Below are positions 63,309-64,000 of a stretch of 64,000 bases of DNA, piece by piece. How positions within the stretch are numbered: the stretch's first letter is position 1; each line of letters begins with the position of its first letter. The DNA is from an uncultured Myxococcales bacterium (GTDB lineage: Bacteria; Myxococcota; Myxococcia; Myxococcales; Myxococcaceae): NCBI GenBank assembly GCA_937980205.1, contig CALJKW010000042.1:124001-188000 (forward strand). The letters are read 5' to 3'. The translations under genes and the position numbers were made by a program. The notes beneath the pieces were generated by a model that saw only the letters and a list, made by a program, of their open reading frames with translations, was not told the DNA's origin and did no database searches.

Positions 63309-64000
63309 GTGAGTACTCCAGCCGAAAAGAAGTCCAAGCGCGCAGAGCTCGTTCGCCGCCTCGAGTCGCTCGTCCCCAAGCGCCGCCTCGACGCCATGCT
63401 CGAGGAGGTCGACGGGCGCGCGCTGGTCAGCTCGCTGCCGGCCGAAGACGTCTACGCGACCATCGTCGACGTCGGCCTCTCGGACGCCTTCGAGGTCGTG
63501 CAGCTCTCGACGCCCGACCAGTTCCGCACCTACCTCGATCTCGCGGCGTGGGCCAAAGACCGCATGGACCCGCTCGAGGTCCTGCACTGGCTGCGCGCCG
63601 CGCGCGGCGACGACGACGAGTCGTACGTCCAGAAGCTGAAGGCCCTCGACATCGAGGTGGTCGAGCTCCTCTACAAGAAGCTCGTCACGCTCTACGACCT
63701 CGAGGAGAACCCCGACGCGAACCCCGAAGGCATCACCATCGAGACCCCCGAAGGGAAGTGGCTCGTCGAGCTGAACATCGAGGGCGCCGACGCCGTCGCG
63801 CTGCGCCAGCTCACGATGGACCTGATGGCTCAGAACCCCTTCGAGCTCTCGCGCTTCCTCGAGGCCGTGCGCTGGGAGACGCCCAGCGAGCTCGAAGAGA
63901 CCGCGTACCAGTTCCGCACCGCGCGCCTCGAAGACCTCGGCTTCCCGCCGATGGACGAGGCCATCAAGCTCTTCGCCTGGGTCGACCCGTCGAAGTACGC
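63309..64000 (+). CDS. DUF6178-like protein (3' end outside window)
   Basis: The frame starts at GTG 63309 and is open to the window end, giving 230 residues of an N-terminal part. The sequence is mostly helical, Leu/Asp/Glu-rich, and begins M-S-T-P-A-E-K-K-S-K-R-A; it resembles the DUF6178 family I know from Myxococcota. There is no signal peptide. Function is unknown. A family A repeat lies immediately upstream. Confidence 0.6.
   Translation, partial: MSTPAEKKSKRAELVRRLESLVPKRRLDAMLEEVDGRALVSSLPAEDVYATIVDVGLSDAFEVVQLSTPDQFRTYLDLAAWAKDRMDPLEVLHWLRAARGDDDESYVQKLKALDIEVVELLYKKLVTLYDLEENPDANPEGITIETPEGKWLVELNIEGADAVALRQLTMDLMAQNPFELSRFLEAVRWETPSELEETAYQFRTARLEDLGFPPMDEAIKLFAWVDPSKY

Overview
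The window is a high-GC (strong G/C third-position bias), gene-dense stretch of a chromosome that I read as Myxococcota, most likely a gliding myxobacterium of the Myxococcus/Archangium/Cystobacter kind. The diagnostic content is myxobacterial motility machinery: the end of gltI (agmK-like TPR protein) and gltJ (agmX), a complete frz chemosensory locus in the Myxococcus xanthus order (frzZ divergent from frzA-B-CD-E-G-F), and the aglR-aglQ-aglS motor operon. Residue-level agreement supports this: AglQ carries its membrane Asp at position 28, and FrzE carries its phospho-accepting His at position 49 when its conserved upstream codons are counted. Many lipoproteins with Gly/Ser/Ala-rich linkers, Ser/Thr kinases and TPR proteins also fit the group. 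Product names rest on motif recognition from the translated sequence, not on a database search.

Layout. 1-7.5 kb: gltI (5' end outside the window) and gltJ. 7.5-10.8 kb: a lipoprotein, a MORN/YwqK-like protein, a divergent RelA/SpoT-like protein and a DUF4336 protein. 10.9-18.3 kb (mostly minus strand): ffh, tRNA-Leu(UAA) on plus, an NlpC/P60-like secreted protein, a ZU5-like lipoprotein, a three-gene ECF sigma/FecR-TPR/envelope operon with ATGA overlaps, and a large lipoprotein. 18.4-28.1 kb: a radical SAM protein and the frz locus. 28.1-34.0 kb: phosphoesterase lipoprotein, rpmE, DUF1385, an orphan DNA methyltransferase, and a CXXCH-containing GAF-GGDEF diguanylate cyclase. 34.1-41.9 kb: pgeF, an envelope TPR lipoprotein and LysM protein, a tandem pseudokinase-kinase, a four-helix bundle gene inside a 20-bp inverted repeat, a sterol C24-methyltransferase homologue, and dprA. 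42.0-43.9 kb: aglRQS. 44.1-55.0 kb: trmFO, a beta-propeller lipoprotein, an enoyl-CoA hydratase, a small ORF, xerC, hslV-hslU, argD, a DnaJ/TPR protein and a dnaK. 55.1-64.0 kb: a TLVFG-repeat protein, a MaoC/SDR/coaE minus-strand operon, a tetraheme cytochrome, engB, a propeller lipoprotein and the start of a DUF6178 protein.

How it fits together. FrzCD/A/B/E/F/G/Z would set cell-reversal frequency. GltI/GltJ belong to the focal-adhesion complex whose motion the AglRQS channel powers from the proton gradient. In M. xanthus these three loci are, to my recollection, far apart; here they lie within 44 kb. Other points worth a look are the ERG6-type methyltransferase, two genes that seem to start at ATC, a recurring -10-like hexamer 7-10 nt before start codons (leaderless transcripts), and several intergenic repeat families, one with compensatory stem changes. 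No gene-free stretch exceeds 300 bases. I saw no CRISPR array, transposase, prophage or rRNA.
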